DNA of 10,176 nt. Source: DASPRM01 sp035319065. Its GTDB lineage: Bacteria > Acidobacteriota > Terriglobia > Terriglobales > Acidobacteriaceae. Position 1 is the stretch's first letter. Each line of letters starts with the position of its first letter. The stretch is from NCBI GenBank assembly GCA_035319065.1, contig DATHDM010000302.1:1-10176 (forward strand). The letters run 5' to 3'. Under the pieces are notes generated by a model. It was not told the DNA's origin, did no database searches, and saw only the letters and a program-made list of their open reading frames with translations. Made by a program: the position numbers and the translations under genes. Positions 1 to 6,520 of the stretch are shown in pieces.

Positions 1-248
1 TAGAGGGTTGAGGTTCCGGTGCCGTTGTTTGCGACCCACCAGGGACTGGTGGCGCTGCGGGCAAGGCCCCAGGGATTGATCAAGTGGGAATCGGTGAGGT
101 TGGGGGCAGGTCCGGGCGGCGGTTGTGAAGGGTCAGGATTCCCAACCAAGTTCACCTGATGATAGTGCTGAGCGGCAGCAAGAGTGGGGAGCAACAAAAG
201 GCTGAGGCCCAGAAGGGACACAAACAGCGATCGAATGCCGAACTTCAT
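1..248 (-). CDS. TIGR03118-like exported protein, N-terminal part (cut by window edge)
   Basis: The reading frame opens at the ATG at 248 and runs off the left edge after 82 codons, so only the N-terminus is seen. A purine-rich ribosome site (AGGAGAAGAG) lies just before the ATG. The first 26 residues form a signal peptide: MKFGIR, a leucine-rich core (LFVSLLGLSLLLLPTL), then AAA before QHYHQ, a plausible signal-peptidase I site. The mature start contains the signature DSHLINPWGLARSATSPWW followed by VANNGTGTSTL, typical of the TIGR03118 family, large secreted proteins of unknown function predicted to be beta-propeller-like. This is family recognition by eye. The protein is probably secreted to the periplasm or outside. 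The 247 bases upstream of it contain no gene. Confidence 0.82.
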   Translation of the reverse strand, partial: MKFGIRSLFVSLLGLSLLLLPTLAAAQHYHQVNLVGNPDPSQPPPGPAPNLTDSHLINPWGLARSATSPWWVANNGTGTSTL

Positions 249-379
249 CTCTCTTCTCCTTCGCTCTGCAGGACAACCGGACATCCTGATTGTGGGTGGC
301 TGGATCTCCCTCCGCGGGAGGGGGCATTGTGAGGGACCGATTGCGGCAAACGATAGTCCATCGGGGGCGAGCGGGTGTC

Positions 380-395
380 ACATTTCTGTAAATGT
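380..395. promoter_or_regulatory. Inverted repeat ACATTT-CTGT-AAATGT upstream of the TIGR03118-like gene
   Basis: A perfect 6-base inverted repeat with a 4-base spacer lies in the 247-base gap (249-495) between tatA and the TIGR03118-like gene, about 130 bases upstream of that gene's ATG. A TTGACG sequence (minus strand, 403-398) sits beside it, but no convincing -10 box follows at normal spacing. Its right arm, TGTAAATGT, recurs at 2148-2156 upstream of the Tat-exported ferritin-like gene. It could be an operator; that is inference. Apart from this and a short GC-rich hairpin at about 309-323, I see nothing in the gap. Confidence 0.3.
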
Positions 396-495
396 CTCGT
401 CAACAAAAGGTGACGTGAGGAGTGGATTGGAAATCGATCCGGGACTGAAAGCATGAAGGCCGCCCGTTTCCGCGCCACGCGCGTCGCCGTACAGA

Positions 496-684
496 TCAGT
501 TTTTGTCGCCGGGATTGACTGCTTTGGCGGGCGCGCCTTCTTCCTCTCTCAGGGCCGACTTGAAGCCGCGCAGGCCCTCGCCGATTCCCTTGCCCAGCTC
601 AGGAAGCTTCTTGGGTCCAAAGACCAGCATCGCGATCCCCATAATCACCAGCAGATGCATCGGTTGAAACAATCCTTCGAACAT
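496..684 (-). CDS. tatA: TatA/TatE-family twin-arginine translocase subunit
   Basis: This 62-residue protein is a pore-forming component of the Tat system, which moves folded proteins across the cytoplasmic membrane together with TatC. It shows the complete TatA layout: a short N-terminus, one membrane helix (about residues 8-22), the diagnostic hinge FGPKKLPELG (22-31), an amphipathic helix with the pattern GKGIGEGLRGFKSALREEE (32-50), and a short charged tail. Length is normal to slightly short. The ATG is preceded by AAGGAG at good spacing. It lies 121 bases downstream of a same-strand gene whose product carries a Tat signal, so the two may form one transcription unit. No tatC or tatB is in the window. 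TatA versus TatE cannot be decided by sequence alone. Confidence 0.93.
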   Translation of the reverse strand: MFEGLFQPMHLLVIMGIAMLVFGPKKLPELGKGIGEGLRGFKSALREEEGAPAKAVNPGDKN

Positions 685-805
685 GGGTGCTCCTTATTTC
701 CCGAGAGTAAAAATGCCGGTACGGTAGCTGAAAAGAAGGCGGGCGACGTGACTCGCTACCTTGAGCCATGCCCCCGCCGAGGAGAGAAGCAAATAGAAAG
801 CTACT

Positions 806-2029
806 TCAGATGTTTTCCCGCCGAGCCTCATCGGCATCCTCCGCCAGGTCGCGCAGAAGCTCGAAGAACGTTTTGTCATGCTGGCCGCTGAAGAGACCGT
901 CAGCCATCAGGGAGTTCAAGGCAGCCATGGCTGCGCCCTTGCTCTGGGTGGGCCGGATAATGGAGCAGGCGGGAAACTTTTTCTTATTCAGGAAGGGGCA
1001 AGGCTCGGGCATGATCAGATTGGTCTGGAAGTCCTCGGAGTTGAGGAGATTGAGGTTGGGGAAAGACAAGCCGTTGGTGGAATCGGTCAGGGGGGCGAGA
1101 GGGTCAGCGACAGCGTTGCCGGCCTTGTCGTGCCAGGTCTGGAAGTGAGCGATCTCGGTTCCACCGATGCTGAGCAGGATGCGCAGCACCTCCGGGCTGG
1201 TCACGCGTTGAGCGAGAGAGGGGTAAAGGCTGGTACCACCCTGCTCGATGAAGCCAAAGTGGAAGCCGGCCGTGTTGGCGATGGCCTGGATGTGGTCGTC
1301 GGGGCTGGTATCGGCGTTGGAGCGGGGAATGGCAGGGAGTCCGTTAGGAAATTTGGTCTTGTCAAACAGGCCTTTGACTGCCTGTTGAAAAACAAATCCC
1401 GGGTTGAGGTCGGGATTTTGGTCACGGCTGCGGTAGCGGGTGTACCAGCTGGTGTCCACGGTGAGGTTCATGAGGTTGGTGAGCCGCCCCACCTGATTTG
1501 CGCCCGTAGCCGTGCTGCTCGGCAGAGTGCGAAATTTGTCGAGGTTGACCGTGTCCGCACCCTTCGAGGCGAGATAAGCGTTGATGAACATGAAGTGAGT
1601 AGTCTCGTCCTCGGTGTTGTCGTGGATGTACTGGGGCATGTCCTCATCCAGGTTTTCGAGCTTCTCGGTGAAGGCGTCGTTGCCGCCGGTGGGCAGCCCG
1701 GGAAGTTCGTTCTCGGGATCGCCGTTGGGCTGGGTTTGTGAGCCTCCCAGTTCGGCGTACTGCAACCAGAGATCGCTCTCGATGATCTCGGCCGCAGCCA
1801 GGAAGCGCAAAATGGAGGCGTCGCCCCTGGTGAGGCTGCCGCTCTTCTCCTCCGCGCTGAGGTGAGCGGGCCACAGGGCAGCAGCCGAAACGGAGACCGC
1901 GGTTGCGCCCAGGCCCTTGAGCATGGAGCGCCGCTCCATGATGCGGTACCAAAGGGAGTCGAAGGGTTTTCCTGGCGGTGATGAGGTTGTGTCGGTGGCC
2001 AGAGGGGGAGTGGAATCTTCCTTTTTCAT
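806..2029 (-). CDS. Ferritin-like domain protein with twin-arginine signal
   Basis: A 407-residue protein. Residues 32-39 read ERRSMLKG, a good twin-arginine motif (RR at 33-34), followed by a hydrophobic stretch (GLGATAVSVSAAALWPAHLSA) ending in a possible cleavage site after A59. Export in folded form by Tat is therefore expected. The mature part resembles the Ferritin_2 / desiccation-related (PCC13-62-like) family: helix 1 with AAAEIIESD (E81, E84), an ExxH motif at E142-H145, a third-helix Glu in GFIEQGG (E262), and a second ExxH in GGTEIAHF (E292-H295). This is the ligand arrangement of a diiron four-helix bundle. A long linker separates helix 1 from helix 2, and about 110 further residues follow the bundle, including two cysteines (344, 355). 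I chose the ATG at 2029 because GAGGAGCG lies before it; an upstream ATG at 2131 would bury the signal behind 34 extra residues. tatA follows downstream. Metal binding and biological role are inference. Confidence 0.86.
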   Translation of the reverse strand: MKKEDSTPPLATDTTSSPPGKPFDSLWYRIMERRSMLKGLGATAVSVSAAALWPAHLSAEEKSGSLTRGDASILRFLAAAEIIESDLWLQYAELGGSQTQPNGDPENELPGLPTGGNDAFTEKLENLDEDMPQYIHDNTEDETTHFMFINAYLASKGADTVNLDKFRTLPSSTATGANQVGRLTNLMNLTVDTSWYTRYRSRDQNPDLNPGFVFQQAVKGLFDKTKFPNGLPAIPRSNADTSPDDHIQAIANTAGFHFGFIEQGGTSLYPSLAQRVTSPEVLRILLSIGGTEIAHFQTWHDKAGNAVADPLAPLTDSTNGLSFPNLNLLNSEDFQTNLIMPEPCPFLNKKKFPACSIIRPTQSKGAAMAALNSLMADGLFSGQHDKTFFELLRDLAEDADEARRENI

Positions 2030-2125
2030 CGGCTTTCGCTCCTCGATTAATTCAGACGAACCGTGATCCAGGAAAGGACTGCGATTCTTGTACTCCGCAG
2101 CGTAGGCGGGTGAGTGATCGCAGGT

Positions 2126-2156
2126 TGTCAACGGGGCGGCAGCGATTTGTAAATGT
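2126..2156 (-). promoter_or_regulatory. Putative control region of the ferritin-like gene
   Basis: On the minus strand a perfect -35-like TTGACA (2131-2126) lies about 100 bases upstream of the ATG at 2029, but the sequence at normal -10 spacing is GC-rich (CGCCTA), so the promoter is weak or needs an activator. Immediately upstream, ACATTTACA (2156-2148) matches the arm of the inverted repeat at 380-395. The shared motif suggests, but does not prove, common control of the two exported-protein genes. Confidence 0.25.
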
Positions 2157-2223
2157 TTTGTTGCTTATCCCAATGTGTAATAGGGTGCGGAAGGAATTGC
2201 GGCGGGTTCTCGAAGCGGCCGCG

Positions 2224-2263
2224 AAGCAGTCGCTGCTTGACGCGCCGGTTGGCGAGGTATAGG
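2224..2263 (+). promoter_or_regulatory. Hairpin and candidate promoter for the 301-residue protein gene
   Basis: A perfect stem AAGCAG (2224-2229) / CTGCTT (2233-2238) with a TCG loop overlaps a candidate -35 box, TTGACG (2237-2242). TATAGG follows at 2258-2263 (spacing 15, shorter than ideal; TAGGTT at 2260 would give 17). A start here would give a leader of roughly 125 bases before the ATG at 2396. The 366-base gap 2030-2395 between two divergent genes holds this, the minus-strand control region, and no gene: the upstream extension of the plus-strand frame to 2153 is Cys/Arg-rich and not protein-like. Confidence 0.3.
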
Positions 2264-2395
2264 TTCGTAAACACATCGGTCCCCACGGTCCACTCCCCTG
2301 CACACTTTGGAATAGGCGCACACGGAATCCGATCTCTTCCCTGCCCTGTTCCCGGCGTCCCTCAACCCACTCCCAATCTTCGCCGGAGGTTACTT

Positions 2396-3301
2396 ATGCA
2401 TGCCACGAGGGCTCACATCGAAAAATTCGTCGACCCCGCACAGAGGATTCGAGCCATTCAGAAGGGTGAACCCATCCCCAAGAGAGCGATCGAGGAGGTG
2501 ACCGCGAGATGGAGCCAGGAGGTCACGCGGAAATTCGAGGAACGAAAGTCGATCCGCTCGGAGGATCGGAAGCATCGCGACAAGCTGACCGCCAGGCTCC
2601 AGGACATTTTCGGCAAGGACAAGGAAGTAGTGGAAGCGCAGAAGGGACTGCGGGCGCTGGCCACTCGCCTGGCCGAGCGTAAGCCCAAGCTGCCGAGCGG
2701 CATGGAGATGCAGCCCAAGATCATGGGGGGCTCGGTGCTGTCGGTTTTCGCTCCGCCATACGACACCATATGGGCGCAGAACCTGGGGAGCGCGACCACG
2801 AACCAGTCGTCAGAGGATGACCTGGGAGGAACCTTCGGTTTCAATGTGACGGCCGACGGCAGCGCCTACGCCGCGGCGGCGATTGGAACCTTCTGCCGTC
2901 CGGTGTCCAACAATCCAGTCGGACACTTCCGCCCGTTCATGCGCTGCAGCTACAGCTACCTGGACAGCGCCTGGCTGGCCTCGACCGCGCACAACGATGG
3001 GTACCTGCACGCGCGGGTGGTGAGCATGGATTCCAAGTTCAACATTGTGAAGTGGCCTCCCGACGACGCTTCCTTCCCGTTGTGGAGCGATGGCGTCAGC
3101 GTGTGGGACGACACCCACAGCGTGGACGTGGAAGACGACTGGCCGGGACAGCTGGACGTGCAGTTCGAGCTGGCGCCCGATCACATCTACCTGCTGTGGT
3201 GCTGGTGTGAATGCTCGCTGGATGACGGCAGCGCCAGCTTCGCCAGTTCGGCGATGAGCGTGCGCGTGCCGTTCATGGTGGTGCAAGAGACGAACGTATA
3301 G
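2396..3301 (+). CDS. Unrecognised protein: charged helical N-terminus plus beta-rich domain
   Basis: I do not recognise this 301-residue protein. The ATG at 2396 is preceded by GGAGG at good spacing. Residues 1-97 are strongly charged and predicted helical, rich in Lys, Arg, Glu and Asp (for example TRKFEERKSIRSEDRKHRDK), possibly a coiled coil. A linker around KPKLPSGMEMQ leads to a Gly/Ser/Asp/aromatic-rich part (about 105-301) that looks like beta structure, with repeated strand-like stretches (GGTFGFNVTADGSAYAAAAI, WPGQLDVQFELAPDHIYLLW). A cysteine cluster, WCWCEC, sits at 268-273, with further Cys at 167 and 184. There is no signal peptide or membrane helix. Base composition and codon use look like the neighbours. 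It stands alone on the plus strand between a divergent ferritin-like gene and a convergent regulator gene. No function is proposed. Confidence 0.8.
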   Translation: MHATRAHIEKFVDPAQRIRAIQKGEPIPKRAIEEVTARWSQEVTRKFEERKSIRSEDRKHRDKLTARLQDIFGKDKEVVEAQKGLRALATRLAERKPKLPSGMEMQPKIMGGSVLSVFAPPYDTIWAQNLGSATTNQSSEDDLGGTFGFNVTADGSAYAAAAIGTFCRPVSNNPVGHFRPFMRCSYSYLDSAWLASTAHNDGYLHARVVSMDSKFNIVKWPPDDASFPLWSDGVSVWDDTHSVDVEDDWPGQLDVQFELAPDHIYLLWCWCECSLDDGSASFASSAMSVRVPFMVVQETNV

Positions 3302-3348
3302 CGGAAGAGCAACCGGTTCTGCAGGAGAGAAGAGCAGCGCCGGGGTTG

Positions 3349-3396
3349 GCAGAGGTGCGGATTGGGGTTGAGACAACCTCCGCTTCGCACCTCTGC
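3349..3396. terminator. Nested hairpin between convergent genes (possible bidirectional terminator)
   Basis: Outer arms GCAGAGGTGCG (3349-3359) and CGCACCTCTGC (3386-3396) are perfectly complementary over 11 bases. Inside them GGTTG (3366-3370) pairs with CAACC (3374-3378) around an AGA loop. It lies between the stop codons of two convergent genes (3301 and 3426), the usual place for a shared terminator. Neither strand shows a T-run after the stem, so it is not a classical intrinsic terminator; it could be a 3'-end stabilising structure or a repeat element. Confidence 0.5.
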
Positions 3397-3425
3397 ACCA
3401 AGGGTGACCTCAGGAGAAAACCTGC

Positions 3426-4124
3426 TCAAGCAGAGATCAACGATTCCAGCGCATGGCGATTGGGAATCACCAGGGTGGCTCCATTCTGTTGGATCAGGTG
3501 ACGCCGCTTGAAGCCTCCCAGCACGCGGGTCACGGTTTCGCGCGAGGTGCCGATCATCTGCCCAATCTCTTCATGGGTGAGAGTGAACTTCATGCGGCCG
3601 GGGTTGCGCGACTCCTCGTTCTGGTTGAGCCAGTCGACCAGCAGGCGCGCCAGCTTCTCGGTTGCGGATTCGGAGAGCACCAAGTGGCGGATTTCGCGGC
3701 AGGTGGAGTCGTAGTCGCGGCTGAGCTGCTGCGCCACCCAGAGGGGAAGTTCCTTATGAATGCGCATCAGCCGCTGCAGATCGTTCTGGCGGATGAAGCT
3801 GACCTCGCAGGGTCCCTGGGTCTCAGCAGTAGCTTCGTAGCCGCGGGCGGAGACCGCAGCCGAGACTCCCAGCAGTTCGCCCGCCTCGGCGATGCGCAGG
3901 ATCAGCACCTTGCCATCGCTTCCGCTGACGGAGAGCTTCACCCGACCGCGACGCACGATGAAGACGCCGCGGGACGACTGCTCTTCGACAAACAGGACCG
4001 CACCCGACGGGTAGGCCGTCGTGAATGCCGCTTCTTCCAGGGCTGCCGAAACGGCAGGGGTCAAGTCCGGGAACAGCTGGTCAATTGAAGAAACGCTGCC
4101 TACCTTGATCGCGTGTGCGGCCAT
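3426..4124 (-). CDS. CRP/FNR-family transcriptional regulator
   Basis: A 232-residue DNA-binding regulator. An N-terminal cyclic-nucleotide-binding-type beta barrel (about 15-125, with SSRGVFIVRRGRVKLSV) is followed by a long dimer helix and a C-terminal winged helix. The helix-turn-helix is clear: LTHEEIGQMIGTSRETVTRVLGGFKRRHLI region, with recognition helix SRETVTR carrying the R-E-x-x-x-R residues that in E. coli CRP contact TGTGA half-sites. The pocket differs from CRP: the GE...RS cAMP cassette reads GELLGVSAAVSARGYEATA, so the Glu and Arg-Ser are absent and cAMP binding is unlikely. There is no FNR-type N-terminal cysteine set, and only two Cys in all. The ATG at 4124 has GGAGGT 6 bases before it; an in-frame extension to 4301 looks non-coding. 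It may regulate itself through the palindrome at 4309-4324. Confidence 0.92.
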   Translation of the reverse strand: MAAHAIKVGSVSSIDQLFPDLTPAVSAALEEAAFTTAYPSGAVLFVEEQSSRGVFIVRRGRVKLSVSGSDGKVLILRIAEAGELLGVSAAVSARGYEATAETQGPCEVSFIRQNDLQRLMRIHKELPLWVAQQLSRDYDSTCREIRHLVLSESATEKLARLLVDWLNQNEESRNPGRMKFTLTHEEIGQMIGTSRETVTRVLGGFKRRHLIQQNGATLVIPNRHALESLISA

Positions 4125-4208
4125 CTGCCACCTCCGGGGTAAGTAAGGGCAGGTAGCTGGCCATTCGGCAGGGCGCCCGCGAGACCGAGGCTGGTTCTGG
4201 CACAACGT

Positions 4209-4227
4209 ATTGATAACAAATAACGTA
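4209..4227 (-). promoter_or_regulatory. AT-rich patch, likely promoter area of the CRP-like gene
   Basis: In an otherwise very GC-rich leader, this is the only AT-rich island (ATTGATAACAAATAACGTA on the plus strand). On the minus strand it offers -10-like TATCAA (4215-4210), about 85 bases upstream of the ATG at 4124, with no recognisable -35. It also contains one FNR-type half-site (TTGAT) with a poor second half. Confidence 0.3.
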
Positions 4228-4308
4228 CGGGCATGGTGACCGGTGGCTGGAGGCTGGCCCCTGACCGGCTTCCCTCCCCCGGGGGGTGCGCGAATTCGCA
4301 CAAAGCTG

Positions 4309-4324
4309 TGTGATCTCCATCACT
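4309..4324. promoter_or_regulatory. CRP-type operator TGTGATCTCCATCACT
   Basis: The sequence matches the classical CRP consensus TGTGA-N6-TCACA at every base but the last, and the core GTGAT-CTCC-ATCAC is a perfect inverted repeat. It lies in the 272-base gap between the hybrid-kinase stop (4397) and the CRP-like gene start (4124), about 190 bases upstream of that gene. The recognition helix of the neighbouring regulator (RE-x-x-x-R) is of the type that reads TGTGA. Autoregulation is inferred. Flanking DNA contains two more palindromes, GCGAATTCGC (4290-4299) and GGCCAGCTGGCC (4333-4344). Confidence 0.6.
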
Positions 4325-4396
4325 GTGCGGAAGGCCAGCTGGCCCCCGGGAGGGGGTGACTGCCCGCAGTAACCGGGATTTGCTTGATTGAGGAGG

Positions 4397-6394
4397 CTAG
4401 GCCAAGGCGGCGTGGATGGCCTTCAACAGGGCACCGCGGGTAAAGGGCTTCTCCAGCAGGGTGTTGCCCTGGAGCCCACCGTGTTCGGCGATCAATTCGC
4501 CGGCATAACCCGACATGTAGATGACCTTCAGGTTGGGGTGGGAGTCGGCGAGGCGCAGCACCAGTTCGGGTCCACTCAAGCCTCGCATGACCACGTCGGT
4601 GAGCAACAGGTCGATGCGAGTGGGATGGGAAACCACGTAATCCAGGGCTGCCTTGCCGTCCCCGGCTTCAAACACGGTGAAGCCATGGTCCTTGAGAACC
4701 TGGCGGGTGAGCACGCGCATCATCTCGTCGTCTTCCACCAGCAGGACGGAGACGCCATCGCCTCTGGGCAGGACGAGTTCCGCCTCAGGCGCGTGGGCTA
4801 CGCCGATCTTGTGTTCCGCCGATGGCAGGTACATGCGAAATGTGGTGCCGCGGCCGGGCTCGCTGTACACCCAGATGTAGCCCTTGCTCTGCTGCACGAT
4901 GCCATAGACGGTGGTCAGGCCGAGGCCGGTTCCCTTCCCTGTCTCCTTGTTGGTGAAGAAGGGCTCGAAGATGTGGGCCAGGGTTTCGGCATCCATTCCG
5001 GATCCGTTGTCGCTGACCGCCAGCATGACGTAACGCCCGGGAGTGAGCGGGGGGTGCTGGCGAGTGAAATGCTCATCGAAGTCGATGGTGGCGGTTTCCA
5101 GAATGAGCTTGCCGCCTCGGGGCATGGCGTCGCGCCCATTCACCGCCAAATTGAGTACCACCTGGTCGAACTGGCCGGGATCGGCCTCCACCAGCGCCGA
5201 GTCTGCCCGGGGCACGATCAGGATCTCGACGTCATCGCCCATCAGGGGCCGCAGCAGCTTGCTGACCTCGCGCAAGCGTTCATTGAGATCGAGGATTCTG
5301 GGCCGGATGGACTGCTTGCGGCTGAAGGTGAGCAACTGACGAGTGAGGGAAGCGCCGCGCTGCGCGGCCTTCTTGATGGTTTCCACGTACTGGGCCTGGG
5401 AGCCACTGTCCTGGACCCGGTCGCGGAGAAATTCGGTGCAGGCGGTGATGATTCCCAGGATGTTGTTGAAGTCGTGGGCCACGCCGCCTGCCAGCCGGCC
5501 GACGGCTTCCATCTTCTGCGCCTGGCGAAACTGGTCCTCGACTCGCTTCTGCTGGGTAACATCGCGGACGATCACGGAAGCGCCCAGAATGGCCCCGCCG
5601 TGGTCGCGAATGGGGGCGGCGGAAATAACGACGTTCAAGTGGCGCCCGTCCTTGGCGACGCGGATCGACTCCAGGTGCGCCATCGATTCCCCGCGGCGAA
5701 TCTGCTGCAGAATCGCGGGTACCTCATCCTGGCGATCCTTCGGAACCAGCATGGCGATGGATCTGCCGATGGCTTCCTCTGCCGTGTACCCGTAGATGCG
5801 CTCGGAGCCCTTATTCCAGTGAGTGATCACGCCGTCGAGATCCTTGGCGATGATGGCGTCTTCGGAGGAATCGACAATCAGGGCCAAGCGCGAAGTAGCC
5901 TGGGATGCAGCGCGGTCGAGCTCATCGTTCAGCCGGCGCAGCTCCTGCTCGATCTGGCGGCGATCGCTGATGTCGCGAATGGCGCTCAACACGACCATCC
6001 CCTGGTCAGTGGCCACCGGGCTGAGGCTGATCTCGACCGGGAACTCGGAGCCGTCGCGATGGCGGCCATGCAAATCCAGCCCCGCTCCCATGCGCCGCAC
6101 CTTGGGCTGCTGGCCAAAATTGTGGCGATGCTGATGGTGTTGCTGGCGATAGCGCTCGGGAACCAGCAGCTCGACGGTTTGGCCCACGAGTTCTTCCCGG
6201 CGGTAGCCGAACAACTGCTCGGTTTGGGAGTTCACCTGGAGGATGCGGCCCTGCTGATCGACGGCAACGGTGGCATCCGGGAAGGCCTCCAACAGCTCCG
6301 CAGAGAACACGATCCCGGTTGGCCGGGCGCTCGAGGGCGGCGCGACTCTTAACTGGTCTTCGGGCTGGTTATGACCGGCAGAGAGTCGATGCAT
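4397..6394 (-). CDS. Hybrid sensor histidine kinase (PAS-PAS-HisKA-HATPase-REC)
   Basis: A 665-residue sensor with no membrane segment, so it senses a cytoplasmic cue. Order of domains: PAS 1 (about 31-146, LLEAFPDATVAVDQQGRILQ), PAS 2 (about 169-283, IVDSSEDAIIAKDLDGVITH), dimerisation/phosphoacceptor domain with GGVAHDFNNIL (His307), ATPase domain with N box NLAVNGRDAM, G1 DNGSGMD (Asp462), F box FEPFFTNK and G2 GTGLGL, then a C-terminal receiver with EDD, phosphoacceptor Asp600 in LLTDVV, MSGY and Lys649 in EKPF. All catalytic residues are present, so autophosphorylation and transfer to its own receiver are expected; the final output partner is unknown. I chose the ATG at 6394 (GGGGTG just before it); a TTG at 6421 in the same frame is possible but lies at the likely transcription start. 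The nearest regulator gene is the CRP-like one downstream; a functional link is only inferred. Confidence 0.93.
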   Translation of the reverse strand: MHRLSAGHNQPEDQLRVAPPSSARPTGIVFSAELLEAFPDATVAVDQQGRILQVNSQTEQLFGYRREELVGQTVELLVPERYRQQHHQHRHNFGQQPKVRRMGAGLDLHGRHRDGSEFPVEISLSPVATDQGMVVLSAIRDISDRRQIEQELRRLNDELDRAASQATSRLALIVDSSEDAIIAKDLDGVITHWNKGSERIYGYTAEEAIGRSIAMLVPKDRQDEVPAILQQIRRGESMAHLESIRVAKDGRHLNVVISAAPIRDHGGAILGASVIVRDVTQQKRVEDQFRQAQKMEAVGRLAGGVAHDFNNILGIITACTEFLRDRVQDSGSQAQYVETIKKAAQRGASLTRQLLTFSRKQSIRPRILDLNERLREVSKLLRPLMGDDVEILIVPRADSALVEADPGQFDQVVLNLAVNGRDAMPRGGKLILETATIDFDEHFTRQHPPLTPGRYVMLAVSDNGSGMDAETLAHIFEPFFTNKETGKGTGLGLTTVYGIVQQSKGYIWVYSEPGRGTTFRMYLPSAEHKIGVAHAPEAELVLPRGDGVSVLLVEDDEMMRVLTRQVLKDHGFTVFEAGDGKAALDYVVSHPTRIDLLLTDVVMRGLSGPELVLRLADSHPNLKVIYMSGYAGELIAEHGGLQGNTLLEKPFTRGALLKAIHAALA

Positions 6395-6429
6395 ATCACC
6401 CCACAGACCGATCTCTGGCAAAGTCAGCT

Positions 6430-6435
6430 ACTATA
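6430..6435 (-). promoter_or_regulatory. Candidate -10 box of the hybrid kinase gene
   Basis: TATAGT on the minus strand (6435-6430) would place the transcript start near 6423, leaving a leader of about 29 bases before the ATG at 6394. No good -35 is seen. If correct, it rules out the TTG at 6421 as start. Confidence 0.3.
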
Positions 6436-6474
6436 CGTCGAAACCAGCCAGCTGAGGAAATGGAGCCGCTCGCG

Positions 6475-6490
6475 TTCCGCTTTGGCGGAA
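6475..6490. terminator. Short hairpin downstream of the GlsB-like gene
   Basis: TTCCGC (6475-6480) and GCGGAA (6485-6490) form a perfect 6-base stem with a 4-base loop, 31 bases past the stop of the GlsB-like gene and before the kinase promoter. There is no T-run on the minus strand, so termination is uncertain. Confidence 0.25.
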
Positions 6491-6520
6491 ATCCGGAGAA
6501 GCGCGGCTGGCGCGCCCTGG

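Noticed and set aside
471..483. GC-rich hairpin CGCGC-CAC-GCGCG downstream of tatA as a terminator
   Set aside because: The stem is 5 bases with a 3-base loop and there is no T-run; such GC-rich stems are common by chance here.
878..1741. A 287-codon plus-strand frame opposite the ferritin-like gene
   Set aside because: It is the antisense shadow of a gene with clear Tat and ferritin motifs, and its product is Gly/Val-rich without motifs or a ribosome site.
4210..4223. FNR box TTGATAACAAATAA upstream of the CRP-like gene
   Set aside because: Only the first half-site fits (the second matches 3 of 5), and the regulator has no FNR cysteines and a CRP-type helix.
4125..4301. A 59-residue N-terminal extension of the CRP-like regulator
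   Set aside because: It is Arg/Pro-rich, runs through palindromic regulatory DNA, and the ATG at 4124 has an excellent ribosome site at the family's normal start.
4388..6352. A 654-codon open frame on the plus strand antisense to the hybrid kinase
   Set aside because: It mirrors the kinase gene, whose every domain motif is intact. The antisense product is a low-information Gly/Ala/Val/His/Gln mixture with no family motif, as expected from GC-rich codon use.
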